DNA from: Paraphaeosphaeria minitans
Lineage: Eukaryota; Ascomycota; Dothideomycetes; Pleosporales; Didymosphaeriaceae
Assembly: GCA_015832175.1 (NCBI GenBank)
Contig: WJXW01000012.1
Location: 206,001 to 270,000 of the forward strand
Direction: 5' to 3'
DNA length: 64,000 nt
Shown one piece after another: positions 1 through 13,100 of this stretch. The notes under the pieces were generated by a model. It worked only from the letters and a program-made list of their open reading frames with translations, was not told where the DNA came from and did not search any database. The translations under genes were made by a program, and so were the position numbers. Within the stretch, counting starts at the first letter, position 1. Each line of letters opens with the position of its first letter.

Positions 1-3000
1 TGCGATTATCTACTAGGACTACTACTAGGATAATATATCTAAAAACATTACCTAATTTGTGTATAATTGCTACTGCGTAGGAGCGTATATAGACTAGCGG
101 AAGTAGTAAGGTCTCCTATAGCTACTCCTAATTATAGACTAGTACTAGGCGCAACTTTTAATAGATTTTATAGTAGACCTCCTTTAGGCCTCTATAGTAG
201 CACCGCGATACCTACTTATAATTACTAATAGGCTGTTAAAGTATATATAACTAGAAGCTATAACTTCTATAATAGTAAAGCACTATGTAGCCTACTTCTG
301 CGATATATAGTAGTGGTTCTATAGCTTCTCTACTTTACTAATTATAGATAGAGGCTTAAACTAGCTAAGGAAGTTCTAGACTACGCTGTGTAAATTAACT
401 AGAATAAAATAACTCCTCTCTATAGTATACCACCCCTAGACTAACGGCGGCATAGAGAGGGTAAACTAGGAGGTACTTTTAGTCCTCTATATTATAGTTA
501 ACTTTAAATAGATAGACTAGCTAGACTGCCTCTTAGCCTACTAGCTTACGTTAAATAATAGAGCATCTACTACTATAGGCCTAAGCCTAAATTTTCTATT
601 AAATAGATACTATGTTAATCTCCTTAAGAGAATCCTCTTACTAGTAGAGTCTACTTACACCCTTACTAAGAGGGTAAAGTACTTTCTAGACTACTTTAAA
701 AGAAGGATAGTTTTAGCCTAGACTATTATTACTTATAGATAGCAGCGCACTATAGAGGCTATAAACTACACTTACTACCCTATAGAGCGATTCTAAGTTA
801 GAGATAAAGTATAGTTCTTACTATATAATATAAAAACTAACTAGCTAAAAAAGAAACTTAACTAGTTTAAAATTAAGTATACTATAATAGCTATACTATT
901 CCTACTTATAGTAATACTAGACCTGCCTAGTAATCTCTATAAGACTGTCTATGTTAACCTCCTTAAGTAAGCGGTGGACAATCCCCTATCTAGTTAGATC
1001 TAGGCTAACGCCTAGCTAGGCCTAGCCTTAGAGCTAGAAGAAGCGGACCTAGACCTACGCGAATAAGAAGTAGAGGAGGTCCTATGTATTAAGAACACTT
1101 AGGGAAAATAATAATAGGCGCTAGTAAAATAGACTAGATAGGTATTACTAACTTAGGTGCTAGTTAAAAATATTATAGACACTATAGCTCTAGACCGCTT
1201 TAAGGCCGCCTAGGGGGACTATAGGCATAATAATAGTCCTATCTAGCCTATAGGGAAGAACACATAAACATTATAAAGGAAGCTATAATAGGTATTTAAG
1301 AATTTATTCCTTTACTAACTTAGTAGAGGCGCTATTTATCTAAAAACTACTAAAGGCTATTAGCCCTAGGGTTGCTATAACTAAAGCGGCACTAAAGTAA
1401 TACTAGGTAGGAATAAAGGGGGGCTATAATAACTATATTACTTTTTGCACTAGTGGTAGTAGCACCTAGAAAGGTGCACTAAGCTAGCCCTAAATAAAGG
1501 CTTAGGTAGAGTTACTCTATAAGACTCTTAATATAGGTTAAAGAGTATACACTATTAGGCTAGGGCTGCTAAGAGGGTAGAGTAGCGTTAGCTAGGAGCT
1601 ATTCTAAGTCGCTCTATAATAGTGGCAAGTAGATTAGTAGTCTACACTTAAGTCTAGATTATTTTATCTAGGCGCTAGCCTATGCTCTCTTTAGATTGCT
1701 AGATGTAATTCCCTATATTATTTATCTATCCTACTATATTATTAGCTAACGCTACTAAATTCTAATTATAGTTACTATTATACTAGGCCAGAGTTATCTA
1801 GAGCGAAGGTGCTACTAGGGCTATGTCTATACTAGGGGGGGTAACTACTATTCTATTACTATACTAAAGTGGGGGTATAGTAAGGGAGTCTAGTTCCTAG
1901 ATTAGGCTAGAGTTCTTAAGCGCTAAGTTTAGGTACCACTTATACTGCTAGGCTAAGTAGTAGAATTCTACTATAAAAGTAGGCAGCGTTCTAGTTATAG
2001 GCTTCTAGGGGTTAGTGCTATATATTCTAGGATTATAGATATGTAAATTGCTATTAACCTAGCCTTACTTTACGTATTTAATCTAGAGGCGTAGAGCCCG
2101 CTTTAGGCCTAGGTTATTAGTAAAGGGGGCAGAATTGTACTAGTAGGTGGCCTTAGTGTAATAGTAGGCGCTATAAAAGTAGCTCTAGAATAGTTAATAG
2201 CTGTATAAATATTAATAATAGCCTAGAATATAAGGCTATAGACTTACTCTACGCGCCTAAGCCGCTTTAAGCGCCTAATATATTTAATATATATAAGGCC
2301 TATATTAGGGTTAGCTAGCTCTTTATCTAAATTGTCTCTTTAAAGAACTGCGCTCTTAGTAACATAGAGCTGCTTTAGAGTATAGGTAGGGGTAATAGAG
2401 TTAGGGCAATTAGCTAGTACGCGCCTCTTAGAAGTTATAAAAAGGTAAAGGTAATTACTACTATTAGGCTACTATATAAGTATGTTAAGGCTTTAGAGAA
2501 TCTCTTCTACTTTAGTGTTATTAATCTCCTCCTTAGTGTGTGTATAGCTAGGCTTAGTAAGGCGCTAGTTTAGGTCTAAAGGGTTATTACTACTACTACT
2601 ACTAGAACTAAAAAGATCTGCTAAGGCGGCGCTACTTTAGAGGCTATTATTAATAATATTAATATTAGTTGTAGCCGTGAATAGAACACTAAAGAAGAGG
2701 GCTAAAAGGCTAATAAGAGCATAGGGGCGCATAGCGTAGGAACAGAGGGGACTAGATTAGCGCCAGAAGGAGATAGGGACAGAGGTGGTCGCGGATAGTT
2801 AAGGAAGTTAGAATAGGCACAGGTTAGGGTTAGTATAAGAAAAAGAGAGTGGAGAAGGGAAGAGAGAAAGTAGAGTAATATAGATATAAAGAGACTGTAA
2901 TAGCAACGCACTGCTAAGGCAATAGATATATAATAATTATATTAGAAAGGGTAGGAGCGCTGTCTTGTTGCCTTATAATAATAAGGTAAATAAATAAACT

Positions 3001-3320
3001 ACCTAATAAGGGCCTTTACCCTAAGGCTGCTTTAAGGCCACCTCTATACTACTACCTTACTATAGCACGATACTTTTAAGATCTCTAAGGCTTATCTTAT
3101 AACTATAAGACGTTTTAAACTAAGTAAGGTCTAGGGTATATAATAGGCTAGGGTATAGCCCTAGCCTTTAGAAGGATCTTAAGGAAAGGAACTGCCCTAA
3201 AGAAGTGAACCTACTAAGGAAAACTCTTCTTATAAGCGGCACACCCCCCTATAGAGACTTAATACCTAAAATTCATCCTTTATATTTGGCACTTATAGTT
3301 CTGTTTATTCTCTAAGGCTA
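1..3320 (+). mobile_element. RIP-damaged Ty3/gypsy chromovirus, 3' part (copy A)
   Basis: The left end is cut by the window. Reading through RIP stops on the plus strand gives the gypsy integrase: the zinc-binding segment and the start of the core lie in about 1-230, the core motif resembling YHPQTDG..ERVNQE is near 420-470, and the GPY/F-like region is near 780-960. A chromodomain follows at about 1,060-1,220 (EVEEVL start, ALDRF end). The last 2 kb (1,250-3,320) match 7,000-9,136 of copy B but encode nothing I recognise. The match to copy B stops abruptly at about 3,320. Stops are nearly all TAG or TAA, as expected when CAG, CAA and TGG are mutated by RIP. No LTR pair could be placed. Confidence 0.85.
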
Positions 3321-3399
3321 GCCTATAACAGCGAGCTGCAATAGTTAGAGTAGCTAGGGCTAGAGTAGGTATAAATAGGCCTACCTCTACTCTTTACGT

Positions 3400-6300
3400 C
3401 TTCTTTAATAGTATACAGTATATAGAGGCCCTAATTAATATAGGGTGTAAATGCTTTATAGTAATTAGCCTTAGACTAGTAGATTTACTCTTACTATAGT
3501 GTATCGTAATTCTAGTCTAGGAGCTAGAATAGGCTACTAGGTTATTACTATAGATCCTTATTATAGAGATAGTAGTAGTACTTTATAATATATCTAGATA
3601 GTAATAGACCCTTTACGCTTATATAATTCCTAACCTCTACTAGGATATAATCCTAGGGGCCCCCTAGCTAGCTAAGTCTAAGATAGTAGTAGATATTTAT
3701 AGTAGCAAAATTATAATTAGCGCGGCTAGGGGTCTTGTCGCTCTTAATATCTAGGCAGTAGAGAAGTAGGGCCTCCTTACTATACTTATAAATAAAGAGA
3801 ATAATGCGATACCTTTTAATACTCTAAATAAAGACTAGAAAGGGGTATTCCTAACTTCGCTCTAAGATATTACTTAGATACCTATAATAACGCTTTTTTA
3901 TATAATAGAATTCCTACCCTACTATAACGTAGCAGGACTAGACTTTACTAAAAATAGTAGAACTCTCCCTTTAGAGCTAGCAGAGTACGCTACTATCTTT
4001 AATAAAACTAAGGCGTTTAGCTTCTTACTATACTAGAGTATATTAAACTACTATATCTGCCTAAAGTAGACTCTAAGCAGCTCCCTCTTAAGACTACCTT
4101 AGGGCCTACTATATAGTATATCTAGAGTTTAGCTAGTAGAACTCTAGCGCCAACTTATAGAACTTATAGATAAGGGCTAAATATAAACTAACTCCTTTTT
4201 AGTAGGTGCTCTAGTCCTTCTAGCCCTAAAGCCTAAAAGGAAATAGCGCCTATACATTAACTATTAGGAGATTAATATAATTTCTAAGCTAGATTAGTAC
4301 TTTCTCTTACTTATTAAAGAAACACTACGCACCCTCTCCTAGGCTACTTAGTTTATAAAAGTAGATATTTACGCTGCCTTCTATAAGCTATAAGTTATAG
4401 AGGGGGAAGAATACTACACTATATTCTATACCTAGTTTAGCCTCTTTAAGTAGTTAGTAGTCCTATTTAGACTAACTAGGGCACCTACTATATTCTAGCG
4501 CTATATTAATAGCGCTCTAAAGAATATACCCTAGGCGATATATATATAGCTTACCTAGATAATATTCTTATCTATATAATAGGGCCCCTACGCTAACACT
4601 AGGACTATATACAATAAGTGCTAGGACTCCTATAAAAAGCTAAACTATATATAGACCTAGAGAAATGTAAATTTGTAATAATAGAGGTTAGGTACCTAAA
4701 GTATCTTATTATAGTAGGTAAGGCTATTTGCCCTAATCTAGTAAAGATATAAGTAATTAATTAATAGAACGCCCCCTCTATAGTGTATATAGTCTACTAC
4801 TTTATTAGCTTTACTAACTTCTATTATAACTTTCTTCCTTAATTCTCTAAGTAGGCTGTACCCCTATATACCCTTACTAAGAAAGAGGTCCTGTTTTAAT
4901 AAGGCCCTAAGGAATAAGAGGCCTTCTAGGCCCTAAAGGACATATTTATATAGGGCCCTATCCTAGCGCTCTAGGACCTAGAGCGCGACACACTAGTAGA
5001 GGTAAACTACTTAGGCAGCACTACTAGGGCCTACCTCTTCTAATGTATTAAAGGGATCTAGCACTTTATAGTCTACTACTCTATAGCCCTAATACTAGCC
5101 TAGTAGAACTACACTATTTACGACAAAGAGCTACTTATAATTATATAGGCCTTATAAGTATAGAGACTAGAGCTAATAAGAGTAGCACGCCCTTTTAAAA
5201 TTCTAATAGACTATAAAAACTTTAAATACTTTATAAAAATCTAAGAATTAAGCGAGCGTTAGCACTAGTAGTTAGAGTTACTTTTTACTTTTTACTTTTA
5301 CCTCTACTACTAGCCTAAATCCTAGATAGCTAGACTAGACGCACTAAGCTAGTGTAAGTAGAATATAGTCTAGTAAATAAAGATAAACGCCTTACTAATA
5401 GTGCCTAGGACTATTTAGGCTACCCTAGTATAGACGCGATCTTTAATAGCGCTAGTAGGGGCCTAGATCTTTACTAATACACATTTATAAGCACTCTAGA
5501 ACACAGCTATAGTAGAGTCTTCCCCCTATTATATTAGGCTTAAGGTAGTGCGCTATAGTAACTATATATTTCTTATAATAGCTACTACCTCCTAATAAAT
5601 TAGGGACTATATAATTAGTGTGTATAAGTCCTTTCTATAGTAAGGAGTCCTTTAGGTCCTAGTTTAGAAACCTCTTACTACTACTATTATACAGCGCGCA
5701 CATAAGTCTCTAGTTATAAGCTATTTTAGAAAGAACTCCACGTTTAAGATTATCTACTAGAACTACTACTAGGATAATATATCTAAAGATGTTACCTAAT
5801 TCGTGCGTAATTACCACTGCGTAGGAGCGTATATAGACTAGTAGAAGTAGTAAGGTCTCCTATAGCTACTTCTAATTATAGACTAGTAGTAGGCATAACT
5901 CTTAATAGATTTTATAGTGGACCTCCTTTAGACCTCTATAGTAGTACTATAATACCTGCTTATAATTACTAATAGGCTTTTAAAGTATATATAACTAGAA
6001 GCTATAAGTTTTATAATAGTAAAGTACTATGTAGTTTACTTCTATAATATATAGTAGCGGTTCTATAGCTTTCTTACTTTACTAATTATAGATAGAGGCT
6101 TAGACTAGCTAAGGAAGTTCTAGACTACGCTATATAAATTAACTAGAATAAAATAACTCCTTTCTATAATATACTACCCCTAGACTAATAGTAGTATAGA
6201 GAGGGTAAACTAGGAGGTACTTTTAGTCCTTTATATTATAGTTAACTTTAAATAGATAAACTAGCTAGACTACCTTCTAGCCTACTAGCTTATGTTAAAT

Positions 6301-6965
6301 AATAGAGCATCTACTATTATAGGCCTAAGCCTAAACTTTTTACTAAATAGATATTATATTAATCTCTTTAAGAGAATCCCCTTACTAGTAGAGTCTACCT
6401 ATACCTCTACTAGGAGAGCAAAGCACTTCCTAGACTACTTTAAAAAAGGGATAGCTTTAGTCTAGGCTACTATTACCTATAGATAGTAGTGCACTATAGA
6501 GGCTATAAACTACACTTACTACCCTATAGAGTAATTCTAAGTTAGAGATAAAGTATAGTTCTCGCTATATAATGTAAAAACTAACTAGCTAAAGAAGAAA
6601 CTTAACTAGCTTAAAGTTAAATATACTATAATAACTATACTATCCCTACTTATAGTAATACTAGACCTACCTAGTAATCTCTATAAGACTATCTATATTA
6701 ACCTCCTTAAGTAAGCAGTAGACAATCCCCTATCTAGTTAGACCTAGGCTAACGCCTAGCTAGGCCTAGCCCTAGAGCTAGAAGAAGCAGACCTAAACTT
6801 ACGTAAATAGGAAGTAGAGGAGGTCTTATATATTAAGAATATCTAAGGAAAATAATAATAGGCGCTAGTAAAGTAGACTAAATAAGTATTACTAACTTAG
6901 GTACTAGTTAAAAATATTATAAACACTATAGCTCTAGACCGCTTTAAGGCCGCCTAGGGGAACTA
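3400..6965 (+). pseudogene. gypsy pol remnant: PR-RT-RH-INT-chromodomain
   Basis: Decayed polyprotein of copy B. The aspartic protease region starts near 3,430 with an (I)N-x-GCKCF stretch where the catalytic Asp now reads Asn. Reverse transcriptase spans about 4,130-4,900, with the YxNY version of the YxDY motif near 4,255 and the catalytic YLDD reading YLDN at 4,552-4,563. RNase H lies at about 4,960-5,290 and integrase at about 5,560-6,640, including a zinc-binding segment followed by an LxIDF start of the core. The chromodomain is at 6,811-6,960, beginning EVEEVL. Many in-frame TAG/TAA codons and frame changes make it non-functional. The catalytic Asp to Asn changes are G-to-A transitions. 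Confidence 0.85.
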
Positions 6966-9136
6966 TAGGCATAATAATAGTCCTATCTAGCCTATAAAGA
7001 AGAATACATAAACATTATAAGAGAAACTATAATAGGTATTTAAGAATTTATTCCCCTACTAACCTAGTAGAGGCGCTATCTATTTAAAAATTATTAAAGG
7101 CTATTAGCTCTAAAGTTGCAATAACTAAAGTAGCACTAAAGTAACACTAGATAGAAATAAAGGGGGGCTATAATAACTATATTACTCTTTGCACTAGTAG
7201 TAGTAGTAGCTAAGAAGGTGCACTAAGCTAGCCCTAAATAAAGGCTTAGGTAGAGTTACTCTATAAGGCTTTTAATATAGGTTAAAAAGTATATACTATT
7301 AAGCTAGGGCTACTAGGAAGGTAAAGTAGTGTTAGCTAGAAGCTATTCTAAGTTACTTTATAATAGTAGTGAGTAGGTTAGCAGTCTATACTTAAGTTTA
7401 AGTTATTTTGTCTAGGCGCTAGCCTATACTCTCTTTAGATTACTAAATGTAATTTCCTATATTATTTATTTACCCTACTACATTATTAGCTAACGCCACT
7501 AGATTCTAATTATAGTTACTACTACGCTAGACTAGAGTTATCTAAAGTAAAAGTGCTACTAGGGCTATGTTTATACTAGGAGGGGCAACTACTATTCTAT
7601 TACTACGCTAAGGTAAAGGTATAGTAGAGGAGCCTAGCTTTTAGATTAGGCTAGAATTCTTAAGTGCTAAGTTTAGGTACTACTTATACTACTAGGCTAA
7701 GTAGTAGAACTCTACTATAAAAATAGATAGTGTTTTAGTTATAAGCTTCTAAGAGTTAGTGCTATATATTCTAGGATTATAGATATATAAATTACTATTA
7801 ATCTAGCCTTGCTCTATATATTTAATCTAAAAGCGTAGAGCCTACCTTAGGCCTAGGTTATTAGCGAAGGGGATAGAATTATACTAGTAGGTGGCCTTAG
7901 TATAATAGTAGGCGCTATAGAAGTAGCCCTAAAATAGTTAACAGCTATACAAACATTAATAATAGTCTAGAATATAAGGCTATAGACTTACTCTACGCGC
8001 CTAAGCTGCCTTAGGCGCCTAATATATTTAATATATATAAGGCCTATATTAGAATTAGCTAGCTTTTTATCTAAACTGTCTCTTTAAAGAACTGCACTCT
8101 TAGTAACGTAGAGCTGCTTTAGGGTATAAGTAGGAGTAATAGAGTTAGGGTAATTAGCTAATATACGCCTCTTAGAAGTTATAAAGAGGTAAGGGTAATT
8201 ACTACTATTAGGCTACTACGTAGGCGTATTAAAACTTTAGAAAATCTTTTTTACTTTAGTGTTATTAATCTCTTCTTTAGTATATGTATAGCTAGGCTTA
8301 GTAAGGCGCTAGTTTAGGTTTAAAAAGTTATTACTACTACTACTACTAGGACTAAAGATATTTGCTAAGGCAGCGCCACTTTAGAGACTATTATTAATAA
8401 TATTAATATTAGCTATAGCCGCAAATAGAACGCTAAAGAAAAGGGCTAAAAGGCTAATAAGAGTATAAGGGCGTATAGTATAAGAATAGGAGGGGGACTA
8501 GATTAGGGCTAAAAAGAAGTAAAGACAAAGGTAGTTGTAAATAGTTAAAGAAGTTAAAATAGGTATAGGTTAGGGTTAGTATAAGAAAGAAAGAGTAGAG
8601 AAAGGAAGAAGAAAGGCAAAGCAATATAGATATAAAGAAACTATAATAGTAACGCACTACTAAAGTAACAGACATATAATAATTATATTAGAAAGGGTAG
8701 GAGCGCTGTCCTATTGCCTTATAATAATAAGGTAAATAAACAAACTACCTAATAAGGGCCCTTACCCTAACACTGCCTTAGGGCCGCCTCTACACTATAA
8801 GGGAACGCTTACTAAAACAATAATAAGTTTCTAATAGAAGAATAACGCCTATAATACTACTACTTTACTATAGCACGATACTCCTAAGATCTCTAAGGCT
8901 TACCTTGTAACTATAAAATATTTTAAACTAAGTAAGGTCTAGGGTATATAATAGGCTAGGGCTATGCCCTAGCCTTTAGAAAGATCTTAAGGAAAGGAAC
9001 CACCCTAAAGAAGTAGACCTACTAAGGAAAACTCTTCTTATAAGCAGTACACCCCCCTATAGAAACTTAATACCTAGAATTTATCCTTTATATTTGGCAC
9101 TTACAGTTCTGTTCACTCTCTAAGGCTAGCCTATAA
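5745..9136 (+). repeat. 3.3-kb direct repeat of 1-3,320
   Basis: From integrase through chromodomain to an unexplained 2-kb tail, this stretch aligns with 1-3,320 at an offset of about 5,744. Differences are mostly C/T and G/A transitions, the pattern of independent RIP on two copies, plus one indel of about 55 bp near 8,800. The two copies are in tandem orientation. Confidence 0.9.
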
Positions 9137-10140
9137 TAATAAGGCTCCTACGCCTTCTATTTACTATAGCCTTTTGTAATATAGGGTAGTAAGGCTATAT
9201 AGTATTAATATTATTTTAATCTTCGTGTGCTCTCCACCTATATAATATATAAATAATAAATTCTTAGTGTAGATAGAGCGCTTAATCTTTAAATAACCTC
9301 CTTAATTATCTAAGATACTATACTACCTAGTGTCTAAGTATATTAAGAAGTCTAATCTCTATAATACTACTACCTTTACGTTTAGTAGAAATACTAAGCG
9401 TGTAGACTATAACGTAGTGCTTATAACTTATATACGCTATATATAGAACTTAGTAAAGCTTCCTAAGGACTGTATAAAAAATAATAATAAGCGCTATAAC
9501 TATTATATTAAGGGCAATTGCAAAGGCTATAACTTAGTATATCTAGAGTTACGCGCTATATATACACTTTAGCTAATACTTATAGGTGCTAAAGGCGATA
9601 AACAGGCGCCTTAATCGCCTATATGCCCTTTATAACTACTACTATATTATAGTTATAGAGACCCTAGGCAGGTAGCGTAAGACAGATAAGCGTATAAAAG
9701 TAGTAGGCCTAAAGCTAGCTTATTACTAAAAGTAATTTAACTTAGAGCTAGCTAACTGCTAGCGTATTATAGCTTATATTAGTACACCTATAAGTGTAGC
9801 GACCTAGGTGCCTACTACTAGCCCTTAGTATCTAGGCTTAATTCTAGTAGAGTAGTATTAGATTACTAATACTCTTAAAGTAGTTATTTCCTTTATATAG
9901 TAGATAGTAAGTTTGCACTTTTCCTATACTTAAAACGTATACTAATAACTTATTCTAGATTAATCTAGCGTCTACTCCTTACCGTAATAAGGGCAACTTA
10001 GATAATAGTAACAAAGAGAGTAGAGAGGAGGTTACTACTAGAAGTATAGTAGGCGAAGATAGTAAAAATAGTAAAGATAATAAGGATAATAAGTAGTAAG
10101 GGTATAGGCAGCGCGTAGTTTAGTTAGATTACTTTTTAGA
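9137..10140. other. AT-rich RIP-like segment, no assigned gene
   Basis: This lies between the end of chromovirus copy B and the chromodomain end of the minus-strand gypsy element. It has the same TpA-rich, CpA-poor composition. A plus-strand frame (about 9,270-10,100) is fairly open apart from TAG/TAA and contains a cluster of Cys and Tyr(TAT) codons at 9,429-9,530. It could be the antisense downstream region of the element at 10.1-16.4 kb. I recognise no domain. Confidence 0.5.
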
Positions 10141-13100
10141 AGCTAGCCTACGGGCCTTAGGTAGATACCCCTTATAAGCTATAAGTACTCTATAAGCTAT
10201 AGTGCTCTATAATAACATATATTATATCTACATTCTATATACTCTTATTATATCTTTTATCTCTTCTTTATATGCGTAGCTCTTTTCCCTTTAAAAGTTT
10301 GGACTAGATTATCTATATCTTTAAAGTCTAACTCTAGAATTTAGGTATCCTAAGTTTTATTGTAGCCTTTCTAGTAGAGTAGGTATTGCTTTTACCCCTT
10401 TTTTATTTACTTAGCTAGGATTTCTTTTACTTCCTAGGCTTCTTTTCCTTTAGGTGTAACCTCTAGTAGCTAGATATTAATGTCTTCTACTCCTAGCCTT
10501 AGTTTCTATTATTTAAGAAGGGAAATGTAAAACACGTTATAAATATAATAGTGTAGTAGGAAGAGTAGGTAGTATGCCTATGTTCTAACTGCGTCCTATA
10601 CTTAGAAGGGCCTAATAAATTTTCCTAATAGCTTCTTACTTAGTTATTAAGGTATGTATATATTCTTTGTGCTAAGTAGGACTAAGTTACCTCTCTAGAA
10701 TAACTCTTACTTATACTTCTTATTATAGTACTAGCTCTAATACTTTTATACTAAGCGTAGGTGCTCTATAAGTAATATGCGTACGCTATGTATGCGTTTT
10801 ACTCTCTTAACTATATCTAGTAGCTCCCTCTCTAGCCTACTGTCTATAGGAGGCGTAGTAAGAATAGGGTGCTTACTATATACTATATAGAAAGGCATTA
10901 TTTTTGTTAAATTGTGGATAGAGTTGTTATATGCAAATTAAGCTATTAGGAGCAGTTTAACCTAGTTTGTTTGTAGAGGTGTAATAAATATACAACAGTA
11001 TTATTTAAGCGTCTAATTCTAGTGCTCTGTTTACCTGTCTATTTAAGGATAGAAAGTAGTGCTAAGCCTACGCTTTACTTATAGTTAGTAGCATATTTCT
11101 GCCTAAAAAGTAGAGGTGAAGGTAGAGCCCCTATTAGATATAATACCTTTCTAAATACTAAACTTTAAGATAACTTCTTAGAAGTAGGCTTCTACAAATT
11201 CCTTTACATCCTATGTTTTCTATATAGGGATATAGATAGCTATCTTAAAAAAGCGGTATATAACTATAAGAATTATATTAAAAGCGCAGCTGCCTTAATC
11301 TTTTACTAGTAGGAATCTAGTTATAAAGTCTAGTAAGACTTCCTTAAAGATATCCTTTAGTGTTAGAAGAGGTAATAGCTGGCTATACTTACTATGCCTT
11401 AGAGCTCTACTCCTTTAGTAAATAGTATAAGTTTTTATGTACTTCTAAACATCTTAACCTATAAGAGGCTAATAGTAGGTCTTCTTAATAGCCTTAAACG
11501 TTCTACGTGCGCTAAGGTGGCCTACTATATACGTATTATAGTGCTAGAATAAAATCTCTTGCCTAATTGCTAGTTTATCTAGAATGTATAATCTACTATT
11601 ATACTTTAGGACTTCTATTTTATTAAGGCGCTATACTTATGCCTTACTACTACTTTAAGTGCTTCTTTTACGCCTTAAGCTAGTAATATACTTAATAGTA
11701 AAGGCGTCCCTTTGCTAAAGCTGCTAAACTTTAGTAATAAGGTTAGACTCTTTTATTATAGGTTTACTACTAACTAATACTCTAGCTAGTAAGCGTAGTA
11801 TATATAGCGTATAGACTATAGCACTAGTAGTAAGGACCCTTATAGCTCTATAAATATTAGTAATATATGTCTTACATGCGCCTAATAAGCTTAGCTTATT
11901 TATAGATCTACTTACTCTACTATGCTTAGTCCTCTATAGTATTTTATTCTGCAGGGTAGGTAATAAACAGGTTAGTAATAGGTTCTCCTATATATAATCT
12001 ACCCTTCTTAATAGTCTATCTGCTAGGTTTATTTTCCTTAGGTAGTGTTCTACTTTAAAATTAAAAGCTACTAGATGTATTACCTATTATACTTATTATA
12101 GGTTTAGCTTCTATATAGCGCGCATACTGCGTAAGTTATTATAGTTACTTAGTACTTAAATTATGTGCTACGTGCTATCTAGATAATATCTTTATTACTT
12201 AAAGTAGTAGATAATAATAAGGAGCTTAAGGTTATATACTTTATAGTTTAGCTCTCCTACTTAAAGTTTTTTTAATATAAAAGTAACTAGGTGCTACTTC
12301 TAGTCCTTAAATAGCTGCAAAAAGATACTATATATTATAAAAGTAAATATATTAGTCTCTAATTAGATTAGCAGCGCAGGGTTAAAGTAGCGTAGAATAG
12401 GCGCACTTAAAAAGCGCGTTTTAAGTATTTTAAAAGCATTATTAGCTTTTACTAACTATTAGAACACTTAGTTCTTTTTAAGTAGGTCTAAGAGAGAAGC
12501 AGTTTCTTGCGTATATACCTTAATAAATCGCCTATAAAAGTTTATAAAGCCTAGAAATAACTAGAGCTCTTAGATACTAGTTAGCTATAGCTATTCTATA
12601 ATAGTTACTATGTGTATAGGATTAGCGCAGATTCCTCGCGTAGTTATAATAAAACTAAGGAAGTAGACTTTGTCTAAGGTAAATATACACTTAGTTAAAT
12701 TAATAAAAAGTTTAGTCTTACATAGTAATTTAAGCACAGCGCAGATAGCGCGCTAATAAAGTGTAAGATTCTTATTATAGGTATAAATAAGTATATTATT
12801 TAGGTACATAATGTATATATAATCTAGATATAGTGCTAGTGCCTTATTAATATATGCCTAGAAGCTTATAGGGGTATTAGTTAAGCTAAATAGTATTACT
12901 AAGTATTTAAAGTGGCTATAGTAAGTTTAAAATATAGTTTTCTACTTATCTCCTGCCTAGATCTAAATTCTGTAGTAGGCGTTATAAAGATTAAAGGTTA
13001 TATAGTAATATACGCCTAATAGGCGATTAAGCGTCTCTCTAACTAAGAGTAGTAAGTAATAATTCTTAATAGTAATTGCGTTAAGGCCCTAATAATTTAC

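Larger units (their letters stand above)
3321..9136 (+). mobile_element. RIP-damaged Ty3/gypsy chromovirus (copy B), pol nearly complete
   Basis: This is the longer copy of the family in copy A; 5,745-9,136 aligns with 1-3,320. Domains in order are protease, reverse transcriptase, RNase H, integrase and chromodomain, the order of Ty3/gypsy chromoviruses. The element begins within about 110 bp of the protease, so no gag is seen upstream of pol. Relative to copy A it carries about 55 extra bases near 8,793-8,848. The last 2 kb is unexplained (see findings). Neither terminal LTRs nor target duplications were found, so both boundaries rest only on where similarity between the copies stops. Confidence 0.85.
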
